Source: an uncultured Oscillospiraceae bacterium (GTDB lineage Bacteria; Bacillota; Clostridia; Oscillospirales; Ruminococcaceae). From it: DNA of 19,786 nt. The notes under the pieces were generated by a model that had not been told where the DNA came from, did not search any database, and saw only the letters and a program-made list of their open reading frames with translations. The position numbers and the translations under genes were made by a program. The stretch covers positions 56,567-76,352 of the forward strand of contig CAJUMG010000005.1 in assembly GCA_910587335.1 (NCBI GenBank), in the 5' to 3' direction. Below are positions 1 through 6,719 of the stretch, one piece after another (the first letter of the stretch is position 1; the number at the start of each line of letters is the position of its first letter).

Positions 1-1
1 G

Positions 2-571
2 GGTGCAGTCGATACAGGGAACCGGCTGTCCGATCCCTTTAGCGGGCTGCCGGTGGTGATCTGCCGCTATCAGTCGGTAAAACAGCTCCTTCCACCGGCC
101 TTTGTAACCTATTTCCAGCAGCCTTCTCCTGACCGGATGGAAAAGGCCGCGATGGATGGCATCCGCTTTATCCCTTATGAGGCCATTGGAAAAACGGGAC
201 TGCTGCCGGTACTGCGTCCGGATTTCTTGACCATCCAAAAAGGCGGACGATATCAGCAGGTGGAACAGGTGGAGGCAGCGATTGCCGATCAGGATTTTTT
301 TGATCCGGGGTGTGGGATTTTGCTGCACCCGGGTTTACAGCGGCTGGAAAGTCCGCAGAAAAGTTTTCAGAAAAAAGGGGATTGGTATGGGAAAGATCGT
401 AAAGAAAAAAGTGATGGCGCTGCTGGCACGGCTTTGGGGCGGAAAAAAGGCGATTTTTTACATAAACGGGCCGGAAAACCTCCCCGCGCCGCTGACCAGA
501 GAGGAGGAAGCACAGGTTTTTCGAAGGCTGCCGGAGGACCCCGAAGCCCGGGACACGCTGATTGTCCATAA
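2..571 (+). CDS. spoIIGA: SpoIIGA, sporulation sigma-E processing peptidase (5' partial)
   Basis: This is the C-terminal protease part of SpoIIGA, the membrane aspartic protease that removes the pro-sequence from pro-sigma-E in the mother cell. The frame is open from the window edge and begins with GAVDTGNRLSDPFSGLPVV. Its D-T-G-N is the catalytic aspartate motif of the family, followed by the family-typical RFIPYEAIGKTGLLPVLRPD stretch. The N-terminal membrane half lies outside the window. Recognisable homology ends near position 345 (GILLHPGLQ). The frame has no stop until 569-571, so it runs 185 nt into sigE, and the last ~60 residues look like out-of-frame sigE sequence. That means a real long overlap, translational coupling, or a base error in the A6G4 run at 371-380. 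The sigE gene directly downstream supports the call. Confidence 0.9.
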   Translation, partial: GAVDTGNRLSDPFSGLPVVICRYQSVKQLLPPAFVTYFQQPSPDRMEKAAMDGIRFIPYEAIGKTGLLPVLRPDFLTIQKGGRYQQVEQVEAAIADQDFFDPGCGILLHPGLQRLESPQKSFQKKGDWYGKDRKEKSDGAAGTALGRKKGDFLHKRAGKPPRAADQRGGSTGFSKAAGGPRSPGHADCP

Positions 572-1097
572 TCTGCGCCTGGTGGTTTATATCGCCCGCA
601 AGTTTGAATCTACTGGTATTGGTGTGGAGGATTTAATCTCTATCGGCACCATCGGTCTGATCAAAGCGGTCAATACCTTTTGCCCGGACCGAAACATCAA
701 ATTAGCCACCTATGCTTCCCGCTGCATCGAAAATGAAATTTTAATGTATCTGCGCAAAACTCAGCCGCAAAAAAACGAAATCTCCATTGACGAACCGCTG
801 AATATCGACTGGGACGGCAACGAACTGCTGCTTTCAGATATTTTAGGAACCGACTCAGACACGGTGAACCGGAATATCGAAAGTCAGGTGGAGCGGAATC
901 TGCTTTTGGAAACGGTAGCCAAATTGGGGGAGCGGGAACGCATGATTATGGAGCTGCGTTTTGGATTGGGCGGAAAAACCGAACATACCCAAAAAGAGGT
1001 GGCGGATATCATCGGTATTTCTCAGTCATACATTTCCCGGTTGGAAAAGCGCATTATGAAGTGGCTAAAGGCAGAGCTGGAGAAAACAACTGTGTAA
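387..1097 (+). CDS. sigE: RNA polymerase sporulation sigma factor SigE (pro-sigma-E)
   Basis: This is the early mother-cell sigma factor, made as an inactive precursor and activated by SpoIIGA. The protein is 236 aa, close to the usual ~239. Residues 1-24 form a basic, amphipathic pro-sequence (MGKIVKKKVMALLARLW), and the mature protein would begin near FYINGPENLP. Region 2 carries NLRLVVYIARKFESTGIGVEDLISIGTIGLIKAVNTF and LATYASRCIENEILMYLR. The sigma-E signature SIDEPLNIDWDGNELLLSD follows, then region 4 with ERERMIMELRFGLGG and the helix-turn-helix KEVADIIGISQSYISRLEKR. I chose the ATG at 387 because AAAGGGG lies 6 nt upstream and the N-terminus fits the family; the frame is open back to 282 without a ribosome binding site. 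Sigma-G, often the next gene in other spore formers, is not here. Confidence 0.97.
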   Translation: MGKIVKKKVMALLARLWGGKKAIFYINGPENLPAPLTREEEAQVFRRLPEDPEARDTLIVHNLRLVVYIARKFESTGIGVEDLISIGTIGLIKAVNTFCPDRNIKLATYASRCIENEILMYLRKTQPQKNEISIDEPLNIDWDGNELLLSDILGTDSDTVNRNIESQVERNLLLETVAKLGERERMIMELRFGLGGKTEHTQKEVADIIGISQSYISRLEKRIMKWLKAELEKTTV

Positions 1098-1115
1098 ATA
1101 TTTTTTGGCAATTCA

Positions 1116-1155
1116 AAACCCTCTGTATTTTTTATATAAAAAATACAGAGGGTTT
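1116..1155. terminator. Perfect 19-bp inverted repeat, bidirectional terminator
   Basis: The arms at 1116-1134 and 1137-1155 are perfect complements with a 2-nt centre, and the core is CCCTCTGTA/TACAGAGGG flanked by A and T runs. It lies 18 nt after the sigE stop and 14 nt after the stop of the convergent EIIA gene. Its inner A/T runs provide a U tract in either direction, so it probably ends both transcripts. Confidence 0.85.
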
Positions 1156-1169
1156 ATCATTTTCGCATT

Positions 1170-1607
1170 TTATGAACAAATAAGACGGAAAAAATCCTCT
1201 GCGTCTTCTGCCATTTGTAATGCGGAAATCCTATCAGGCTGGCTGAAAAACGTTGCCAAGGCGGAAAGAATCTCCATATGGGTGTCGGCATTACTGCCGC
1301 AGAAACCAAAAAGCAGCCGGACGGGACCATTGTCCCCGCCGAAATCCAGAGGGTCGGCCAACTGAATCGCCGCAATCGCGGGTCGAAGGCCACCTAAAGT
1401 AAACGCAGCATGGGGAAGCGCTGTGTGGGGCGCCATCACCACCCCGTCCCCCAATTCTCGAACGGTTTGCACCATCGCCTGTGGATATCCGGTCTGTGCG
1501 CAGCCACTGACCACCAGAAGATCGCCGCAGAAAAGAACTGCCTCTTCGATGGATTTCGCCTTTACATCTATGCGAACCCGGTCGCGGGAAAGATAGTCCG
1601 ACAGCAT
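1170..1607 (-). CDS. PTS sugar transporter subunit IIA, fructose/mannitol/ascorbate type
   Basis: This is a 145-aa, single-domain EIIA of the phosphotransferase system, which in a full system accepts phosphate from HPr and passes it to EIIB. The family motif is around residues 55-68: GDGVVMAPHTALPHAAF, with His66 in ALPH as the expected phosphorylated residue. The APHxALPHA form resembles ascorbate (UlaC/SgaA) EIIA proteins. The ATG at 1607 has an AGAAGGTGA ribosome binding site upstream. The gene starts 49 nt after nth on the same strand, so it is probably cotranscribed with it. No EIIB or EIIC gene is in the window. It could serve a remote transporter or have a regulatory role like EIIA-Ntr proteins; the sequence does not decide this. 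Confidence 0.85.
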   Translation of the reverse strand: MLSDYLSRDRVRIDVKAKSIEEAVLFCGDLLVVSGCAQTGYPQAMVQTVRELGDGVVMAPHTALPHAAFTLGGLRPAIAAIQLADPLDFGGDNGPVRLLFGFCGSNADTHMEILSALATFFSQPDRISALQMAEDAEDFFRLICS

Positions 1608-1656
1608 ATCCTGTTCACCTTCTGTACCTTACCTAAAAATGTTATTTTCCATATTG

Positions 1657-2304
1657 TTATGGCTCTTTTATATCAGACTTTTTTCCAGTTTTGCAGATGT
1701 CCTTTAAACAGCAGCTTTGACATTGGGGACTTCTGGCTTTGCAAACAGCGCGCCCGTGCAGTACCAACCGATGACAAAAATCGTTGGATTCTTCCGGCGG
1801 CAGAACCTTGCGAAGCTGCATTTCACATTTTTGTGGATCCTTGGTGTCGGTGAGTCCAATATGATTGGTAATGCGGATACAGTGGGTGTCGCAGACTACA
1901 GCCGGCTTGCCGTATACGTCCCCTAAAACGAGGTTTGCTGTCTTGCGGCCGATTCCCGGCAGCTTCAACAGCTGATCCATCTCGTCCGGTACAACCGAAC
2001 CGAAATCCTCCTCCAGCATCTGGCACATAGCGACAATGTCTCGGGCCTTGGTCTTATAAAGCCCGCAGGGATGAACGATCTGCTCCACATCGGCCAGCTC
2101 TGCCACCGCAAAATCGTGGATGGTGCGATACTTGTCAAACAACACCTGCGTCACGATGTTCACCCGCGCGTCGGTACATTGGGCGGACAGGCGGGTAGCA
2201 ATCAAAAGCTCATGAGGCTGGGTGGATTCCAACGAACAAATCGCGTCTGGATAGGCTGTTTTTAAACGGGCAACCGCCTCCAAAGCTGTCTGCTTTTTTG
2301 TCAT
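1657..2304 (-). CDS. nth: Endonuclease III, DNA glycosylase/AP lyase
   Basis: This base excision repair enzyme removes oxidised pyrimidines and cleaves the abasic site. The protein is 215 aa, normal for the family. The helix-hairpin-helix motif LPGIGRKTANLVLG is at residues 115-128 with catalytic Lys121, and the catalytic Asp139 follows in VVCDTHCIRI. The C-terminus holds the iron-sulfur loop Cys188-x6-Cys195-x2-Cys198-x5-Cys204, which binds [4Fe-4S]. The family usually has VDTH where this protein has CDTH. A TTGCTT-17-TATAAT promoter lies upstream at 2360-2388, and the EIIA gene follows 49 nt downstream. Confidence 0.96.
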   Translation of the reverse strand: MTKKQTALEAVARLKTAYPDAICSLESTQPHELLIATRLSAQCTDARVNIVTQVLFDKYRTIHDFAVAELADVEQIVHPCGLYKTKARDIVAMCQMLEEDFGSVVPDEMDQLLKLPGIGRKTANLVLGDVYGKPAVVCDTHCIRITNHIGLTDTKDPQKCEMQLRKVLPPEESNDFCHRLVLHGRAVCKARSPQCQSCCLKDICKTGKKSDIKEP

Positions 2305-2359
2305 AGAAGTTCACATCCTTGGGGTTTGTGTAGCAAAACAAGATAAAAGACTTTCGTAC

Positions 2360-2388
2360 ATTATAACAAATTTACAGGGCCAAAGCAA
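2360..2388 (-). promoter_or_regulatory. Sigma-A promoter for nth and the EIIA gene
   Basis: On the minus strand the -35 box TTGCTT (2388-2383) and -10 box TATAAT (2365-2360) are 17 nt apart. The predicted start is about 50 nt before the nth ATG. The site begins only 12 nt after the end of the upstream lipoprotein gene, so nth probably has its own expression. Confidence 0.75.
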
Positions 2389-2400
2389 CCTTCGCGGGCA

Positions 2401-3006
2401 TCAGTCATTTTCCGCGTTCTCCCAGACAAAGCTGTCGGCTATCGTCTGGGCCGCATCATAGGCGCTTTCCGATTCGGTGAAGTTCGTCAGATGAATCAGG
2501 CAGTACCGATAGTCATCCACAATATAATATTGCTTGGTGACAACATCGCTTTCTTTGATGGTAAAGATGTAAACAATGTAGCCTTGTTCGGTATGGGTTC
2601 CGTCTCCGCCAAGATCCGCGTCAATACCCTGAAGCTGCCTTAAAAGCTGCTGGACAATCGCATCCCGAAAGGTTTCATGCTCGTCCGCACTGTACCGGTT
2701 TGTCCCCACGTTGATCGAAATATTGTCCGGCGCCTCGTCATTCTCGTGGCCTTCTTCCACGTAAAAGATTTTATCGCTCGTAGAGTATTTTTCCGCTTTT
2801 ACCCAACCCTCCGGCAGCGTATAGCTGCCAGGAAGACTGCCTTTTTCTTCAGCCGCTGCACTCGCCGTATCCGACACCGAAACTTCGCTGGAATCTGCCG
2901 GTGCATGGTTAAGAGATTCTATCGGTTTTGAACTGTCAGACATTTTGCCGCTGCATCCGGTCAGGATGAGAGCGAAGACCAAAAAAGCCGCAAAAATTTT
3001 TTTCAT
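2401..3006 (-). CDS. Putative lipoprotein of unknown function
   Basis: I do not recognise a named family. The 201-aa protein begins with a lipoprotein signal peptide: basic MKK, a hydrophobic stretch, and the lipobox LTGC with the lipidated Cys18. It should be anchored on the outer face of the membrane. Residues ~20-58 are a Ser/Ala/Glu-rich low-complexity linker. A compact domain follows (LPGSYTLPEGWVKAEKY, then NISINVGTNRYSADEHETFRDAIVQQLLRQL, then repeated Tyr-rich beta-strand-like segments, ending AQTIADSFVW). The LPEGW opening and overall pattern recall small PsbP/DcrB-like lipoprotein domains; that is inference. The ATG has AGGTGA 6 nt upstream. A separate promoter lies at 3069-3097. 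Confidence 0.8.
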   Translation of the reverse strand: MKKIFAAFLVFALILTGCSGKMSDSSKPIESLNHAPADSSEVSVSDTASAAAEEKGSLPGSYTLPEGWVKAEKYSTSDKIFYVEEGHENDEAPDNISINVGTNRYSADEHETFRDAIVQQLLRQLQGIDADLGGDGTHTEQGYIVYIFTIKESDVVTKQYYIVDDYRYCLIHLTNFTESESAYDAAQTIADSFVWENAEND

Positions 3007-3068
3007 CTGTCATCACCTGTATTCTTTTATGGATAAAACAATGGATGGGTAAGCGTATAACCGCTATT

Positions 3069-3097
3069 ATCATACAATATTTCCCTGTCTATTACAA
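3069..3097 (-). promoter_or_regulatory. Sigma-A promoter for the lipoprotein gene
   Basis: On the minus strand TTGTAA (3097-3092) and TATGAT (3074-3069) are separated by 17 nt. The transcript would start near 3062 and have a leader of about 55 nt. The 314-nt gap 3007-3320 holds this promoter and the divergent leuA promoter. Between them (about 3100-3245) I see no convincing gene or RNA structure. Confidence 0.65.
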
Positions 3098-3246
3098 GAA
3101 GAAAAACCTAACTGCCCCTTTGTGCTGTGAATCGCCCTGTTCGAACGTTTTCTCTGTCGTATTTAGAGGGAGGACCATCCGGAATGGATCATTGGCCGAA
3201 CCTGTTCTGCCGGTTCCATAGCGCAAAAAAGGGGAAGAAACAGCTC

Positions 3247-3274
3247 TTGACAGCTTGGGCAAAACAGGTATATT
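3247..3274 (+). promoter_or_regulatory. Sigma-A promoter for leuA
   Basis: A perfect TTGACA (3247-3252) and TATATT (3269-3274) are 16 nt apart. The predicted transcript starts near 3281 and reaches the leuA start after about 40 nt. That is too short for a T-box or a peptide attenuator, so leucine control would have to act at the promoter or on the enzyme. Confidence 0.75.
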
Positions 3275-3320
3275 TTATAGAAGATAAAATTTGCAAAATG
3301 TGTGGGGAAGGAGAAAAACC

Positions 3321-4820
3321 GTGCGGAAAATACAGATTTTTGATACAACATTGCGGGACGGAGAACAGTCGCCGGGATGCAGCATGAATATCCATGAAAA
3401 GTTGGAAATAGCCCACCAGTTAGAGCGATTGGGGGTTGATGTGATCGAAGCGGGATTTCCCATCGCTTCACCGGAGGATTTTGAATCGGTCCAAAAAATC
3501 GCGCAGGAGGTTCGTTCCTGCCGGATTGCTGGACTTTGCCGCGCGGTAAAAGGGGACATCGATTGCGCTTGGGAGGCGCTTAAGGACCATCCGGACCCAC
3601 TTTTGCACGTCTTTTTGGCCACCAGCGATATTCATCTGGAGGCAAAGCTGCATAAAACGAGAGAAGAGGTTTTGGCACAGGTCCAGGAGATGGTAGCTTA
3701 TGCCAGATCCATGTGTCCCAATGTGGAGTTTTCCGCCGAGGATGCGTCGCGCAGCGACCGGGACTATTTGGTACAGGTGTTCGACGCTGCCCAACAGGCG
3801 GGCGCCAGCGTTTTAAATATTCCGGATACCGTAGGCTATGCCACACCCGCCGAGATGGAGGAGCTGGTGCGCTATGTAAAGACCCATCTAAAAAATCCGG
3901 ATCAGGTAGTGCTTTCGGTTCACTGTCACAACGATCTGGGGATGGGGGTGGCCAACAGCCTGGCTGGGATGCAGGGGGGCGCCGATCAGATCGAATGCAC
4001 CATCAACGGTATTGGCGAGCGGGCCGGCAACGCCGCGCTGGAAGAAATTGTTATGGCAATCGGGACCCGTTCCAATCTGTATGATTGTCAGACCGGCATC
4101 CATACCCGGCAGATTTACCGGGCCAGCAAGCTTCTTTCCACCGTCACCGGCGTTCCGGTGCCGCCGAATAAGGCGATTGTGGGGGTCAACGCCTTTGCCC
4201 ATGAATCGGGTATTCACCAGCATGGGGTCATCAATAACCGCCTGACCTATGAAATTTTGTCCCCGGAATCGGTGGGCATCTACCAAAACCGAATGGTGTT
4301 GGGCAAGCATTCCGGCCGTCATGCTTTTGAGGAACGCCTGGACCAGCTGGGATACCGGCTGCCCGAAGCGGTCCTGGAAAAAAGCTTTGAGAAATTTAAG
4401 GTGCTGGCGGACCGGAAAAAAACGGTTACCGACCGGGATATCGAGGCGCTGATCAGTTCCAACCGCTATCAGATTACCGAAACGTATACCCTGGAAAGCT
4501 TTGTGGTCAACAGCGGTACAGTCATTTCGGCCACCGCAGTGGTAAAGCTTTTGAAAAACGGCGAAAGTAAGGAGCATGTGGCCCGGGGAGAAGGCCCTAT
4601 TGACGCGGCTTTTAAAGCCATTGACCGCATTGTAAAACAGAGCTTTCCACTCAAAAATTACGCGATCCAATCGGTTACCGAAGGGGAAGACGCGCTGGGC
4701 GAGGTAGTGGTCAAAATTCTCAAGGAGGATGAGATTATAACCGGCCGGGGCCTTTCCACCGATATTATCGAAGCCAGTATCCGCGCTTATATCAACGCGA
4801 TCAACAAAGCGATTATGTAA
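3321..4820 (+). CDS. leuA: 2-isopropylmalate synthase
   Basis: LeuA condenses acetyl-CoA with 2-oxoisovalerate, the first committed step of leucine synthesis. The 499-aa protein has the full two-part architecture. The N-terminal HMGL-like TIM barrel has DTTLRDGEQSPG at residues 8-19 (metal-binding Asp13) and SVHCHNDLGMG near 199-208 with metal-ligand histidines 201 and 203. The linker carries HESGIHQHG near 294-302. The C-terminal LeuA regulatory domain (about 380-499) normally binds leucine for feedback inhibition. I chose GTG at 3321 because GGGGAAGGAG lies 7 nt upstream and the protein then starts MRKIQIFDTTLRDG as expected; the in-frame TTG at 3291 has no such site. The gene has its own promoter and terminator and no other leu or ilv gene beside it. 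Confidence 0.96.
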   Translation: MRKIQIFDTTLRDGEQSPGCSMNIHEKLEIAHQLERLGVDVIEAGFPIASPEDFESVQKIAQEVRSCRIAGLCRAVKGDIDCAWEALKDHPDPLLHVFLATSDIHLEAKLHKTREEVLAQVQEMVAYARSMCPNVEFSAEDASRSDRDYLVQVFDAAQQAGASVLNIPDTVGYATPAEMEELVRYVKTHLKNPDQVVLSVHCHNDLGMGVANSLAGMQGGADQIECTINGIGERAGNAALEEIVMAIGTRSNLYDCQTGIHTRQIYRASKLLSTVTGVPVPPNKAIVGVNAFAHESGIHQHGVINNRLTYEILSPESVGIYQNRMVLGKHSGRHAFEERLDQLGYRLPEAVLEKSFEKFKVLADRKKTVTDRDIEALISSNRYQITETYTLESFVVNSGTVISATAVVKLLKNGESKEHVARGEGPIDAAFKAIDRIVKQSFPLKNYAIQSVTEGEDALGEVVVKILKEDEIITGRGLSTDIIEASIRAYINAINKAIM

Positions 4821-4837
4821 TACCTACCTGCAAAAAA

Positions 4838-4876
4838 AGAAAAGCGTCTGGGACATATTGTCCAGGCGCTTTTTTG
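4838..4876 (+). terminator. Rho-independent terminator of leuA
   Basis: AAAAGCGTCTGGGACA pairs with TGTCCAGGCGCTTTT across an ATAT-like centre, with one bulged G and one G-T pair, and a run of six T follows. It begins about 20 nt after the leuA stop. Confidence 0.85.
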
Positions 4877-4905
4877 GTGAGATTCTCCGGTTTTTACCTG
4901 GACTG

Positions 4906-4935
4906 GTCATATCCTGTCCCGAAAGAACATAGAAT
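4906..4935 (+). promoter_or_regulatory. Putative sigma-E promoter of the yabP operon
   Basis: GTCATATC (4906-4913) and CATAGAAT (4928-4935) are 14 nt apart. This closely fits the known Bacillus sigma-E pattern of a -35 ending in CATATT and a -10 like CATACAnT, spaced 13-15 nt. No sigma-A box is obvious here. The site is ~30 nt before the yabP start, and yabP/yabQ are known sigma-E regulon members in Bacillus, so the assignment is coherent but inferred. Confidence 0.65.
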
Positions 4936-4965
4936 AAAGCAAGCCAAAAAATGGAGGGAAAAACC

Positions 4966-5241
4966 ATGACAGAAGAAAAAAACCGGACGAAAACACCACA
5001 CCACCTGATTTTAGAGGAACGAAATTTCCTAACCGTTTCCGCCGTGTCGGATATCGACAGCTTTAACGAGGAAACAGCCGTACTTTTTACCGAGCTGGGG
5101 GAACTGACCATCCGAGGAAGCGGCCTGCATATGAACAAGCTGAATGTGGATACAGGCGAGGTGACCATCGAAGGGGAGATCCATACGATGGTCTATACCG
5201 ACGACCGCCCCAAAAAGCTGTTCGCACGGTTATTTCAGTAG
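4966..5241 (+). CDS. yabP: Sporulation protein YabP
   Basis: This 91-aa protein belongs to the YabP/YqfC family, needed in the mother cell for spore envelope (cortex/coat) formation in Bacillus. Its biochemical role is not established. Recognisable features are HHLILEERNFLTVSAVSDIDSFNEETAVLFTELGELTIRGSGLHMNKLNVDTGEVTIEGEI, the family beta-rich core, and a C-terminal KKLFARLF. I chose ATG 4966 because GGAGGG at 4953-4958 is 7 nt upstream; the ATG at 4951 overlaps that site. yabQ follows 28 nt downstream, the usual pairing. Confidence 0.93.
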   Translation: MTEEKNRTKTPHHLILEERNFLTVSAVSDIDSFNEETAVLFTELGELTIRGSGLHMNKLNVDTGEVTIEGEIHTMVYTDDRPKKLFARLFQ

Positions 5242-5269
5242 CGTCTGCGCCAAATAAGGGGGGAGGGCT

Positions 5270-5809
5270 TTGATCGCGGTCAATACCCAGACCATGATTT
5301 TTTTTCAGTCGCTTTTACTGGGCGCGGCTTTAGGGATAGTTTACGATTTGTTCCGAATTTTCCGAGTCGCAGTTCCGCTGCCGGCTGGAATGATTGTTGT
5401 GGAGGACGTGCTTTATTTTGTCTTCTGCGGCTTTGTATCCTTTTTTTTCGCTATGACGGTGAATTTTGGACAGGTGCGCTTTTTTATCCTTTTGGGTGAA
5501 ACTTTGGGATTTTTGCTGTACTATCTCACCCTTGGCGTCCTGGTTATAAAAGGCGCACAGAAAATCATCGCTGTAGTACGGTGGATTTTCCGCATAATTG
5601 GAAAACTCTTTTTGCCGTTTATCTGGCTTTTTAGATGGATTGGCAGGCATATCAAAAAGATCATTGGAAAATCATCTCAAAACCTGAAAAAAGCTGTGCA
5701 AAAAAATAGAAAACACTTGCAAAAGAAACGGATACTATTGTATAATTACTATAAATCTAAAAAGAGTATATCCCTAAAAAAGAGAGAAAAAATAAAACAG
5801 GGTAAATAA
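5270..5809 (+). CDS. yabQ: Spore cortex biosynthesis protein YabQ
   Basis: This is a 179-aa integral membrane protein of the YabQ family, needed for cortex formation in Bacillus. The N-terminus shows the family pattern QTMIFFQSLLLGAALGIVYDLFRIFR. About four hydrophobic segments follow (roughly residues 8-26, 40-62, 68-92 and 100-123). The last ~50 residues are strongly basic, rich in Lys, and probably cytoplasmic. The start is TTG at 5270, supported by AGGGGGGAGGG just upstream and by loss of the first membrane segment if a later start were used. It lies between yabP and divIC, the conserved order. The end of the gene overlaps a promoter for divIC. Confidence 0.92.
   Translation: MIAVNTQTMIFFQSLLLGAALGIVYDLFRIFRVAVPLPAGMIVVEDVLYFVFCGFVSFFFAMTVNFGQVRFFILLGETLGFLLYYLTLGVLVIKGAQKIIAVVRWIFRIIGKLFLPFIWLFRWIGRHIKKIIGKSSQNLKKAVQKNRKHLQKKRILLYNYYKSKKSISLKKREKIKQGK
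5717..5746 (+). promoter_or_regulatory. Sigma-A promoter for divIC inside the yabQ 3' end
   Basis: TTGCAA (5717-5722) and a perfect TATAAT (5741-5746) are 18 nt apart, within the last codons of yabQ. It would start a transcript near 5753, about 85 nt before divIC. This gives vegetative expression of the division gene independent of the sporulation promoter upstream. The region is A+T-rich, so chance occurrence is possible. Confidence 0.6.
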
Positions 5810-5836
5810 AGCCAATGGCTTGCCGGGGGACAGTCC

Positions 5837-6127
5837 ATGGAAAAAAGAAAAAAGACTTCAAAAAGTAGGCTGCTGAAAATAGCGGTTTGCCTTTTTATGG
5901 TGTATATTGTGTATTCTATTGTAATGCAGCAACTGGAAATCCGCGAGAGGAAAATGCTATTGGAATCGGTACAGCAGCAATGTCAGGAACAAAGCGAGGT
6001 AAACAAAGAAGTCGAACGGCTGTTGGCGATGAGTGCAAATAAGGATTATATTGAGCGGATCGCAAGAGAGAAACTGGGCTACGCCTATCCAGATGAAAAG
6101 GTTTACATCGACAGCTCTAAAAATTGA
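5837..6127 (+). CDS. divIC: Septum formation initiator, DivIC/FtsB family
   Basis: This 96-aa bitopic membrane protein belongs to the divisome and pairs with FtsL and DivIB/FtsQ to activate septal peptidoglycan synthesis. A short basic cytoplasmic N-terminus (MEKRKKTSKSR) is followed by one membrane span at about residues 13-30. A heptad-like coiled coil (LEIRERKMLLESVQQQCQEQSEVNKEVERLL) runs to about residue 63. The C-terminus has the family motif DYIERIAREKLGYAYPDEKVYID. It lies between yabQ and the S1-domain gene, the conserved neighbourhood of divIC in Firmicutes. Confidence 0.92.
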   Translation: MEKRKKTSKSRLLKIAVCLFMVYIVYSIVMQQLEIRERKMLLESVQQQCQEQSEVNKEVERLLAMSANKDYIERIAREKLGYAYPDEKVYIDSSKN

Positions 6128-6180
6128 TCCTATATGGGATTTATTTTATGATTTATTTTTTAAGGGAGGCATAGCTTTTA

Positions 6181-6627
6181 ATGCAGCTTGCGGTTGGAAA
6201 CATTGTGGAAGGTAAAGTAACGGGAATTACAAAATTCGGTGCTTTTGTAGAACTGCCCGGCGGAAAGACCGGGATGGTACATATCTCAGAGGTGGCGCCG
6301 ACCTATGTCAATGAAATTCGTGACCATGTAAGCGAAAACCAGGTGGTCAAGGTAAAAATCCTTAATATCACAGAAGAAGGGAAAATCAGTTTATCCATCA
6401 AACGGGCGATGGACAGGCCTGCTCCCGCTGCAAGGCGGTCTTCCGGGGGACCGAATCGCCTGGAACGTCCGGACCAGTACGATTGGAACAGCAAGAAGAA
6501 AAACGAAAATCTTTCTTTTGAGGATATGCTCAGTAAATTCAAGCAGACTAGCGACGATAAAATGTCCGACTTGAAAAAATATAACGAGGGAAGGCGTCCT
6601 TCCGGGCGGAGGGGCTTTTCCAAATAA
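6181..6627 (+). CDS. yabR: S1 RNA-binding domain protein, YabR-like
   Basis: This 148-aa protein has a single S1 (OB-fold) domain at residues 1-75: VGNIVEGKVTGITKFGAFVELPGGKTGMVHISEVA and VVKVKILNITEEGKISLSIKRA, matching YabR and general stress protein 13. The rest is a charged, probably disordered tail that ends in a basic RRPSGRRGFSK. It probably binds RNA or ribosomes; the exact role is not known. AGGGAGG lies 11 nt before the ATG, a slightly long spacing. The position directly after divIC is the classical one. spoIIE, which follows yabR in Bacillus, is absent here. Confidence 0.9.
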   Translation: MQLAVGNIVEGKVTGITKFGAFVELPGGKTGMVHISEVAPTYVNEIRDHVSENQVVKVKILNITEEGKISLSIKRAMDRPAPAARRSSGGPNRLERPDQYDWNSKKKNENLSFEDMLSKFKQTSDDKMSDLKKYNEGRRPSGRRGFSK

Positions 6628-6647
6628 GATTGATTTCTTTGGCATGA

Positions 6648-6678
6648 GTGCCGGAGGGTGCGCCCTTCGGTACTTTTT
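6648..6678 (+). terminator. Rho-independent terminator after yabR
   Basis: The arms at 6648-6658 and 6663-6673 form an 11-bp stem with two G-T pairs and a TGCG loop, followed by five T. It closes the yabP-yabQ-divIC-yabR unit 20 nt after the yabR stop. Confidence 0.8.
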
Positions 6679-6719
6679 CTTTTATTTACATATTTTGTGG
6701 AGAAAGAGGGTTTTTGGCG

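Noticed and set aside
282..386. N-terminal extension of sigE by 35 codons
   Set aside because: It lies in the spoIIGA coding region in another frame, and the ATG at 387 has AAAGGGG and a proper pro-sequence.
3184..3387. Small open frame of 67 codons with a GAGGGAGG site and Cys-rich middle, upstream of and overlapping leuA
   Set aside because: It contains the leuA promoter and runs into leuA in another frame, with no promoter of its own and no recognisable family. Conservation in relatives would be needed.
3888..4670. 260-codon open frame antisense to leuA
   Set aside because: It is a shadow of a well-supported gene in a G+C-rich coding region, with no ribosome binding site and no recognisable domain.
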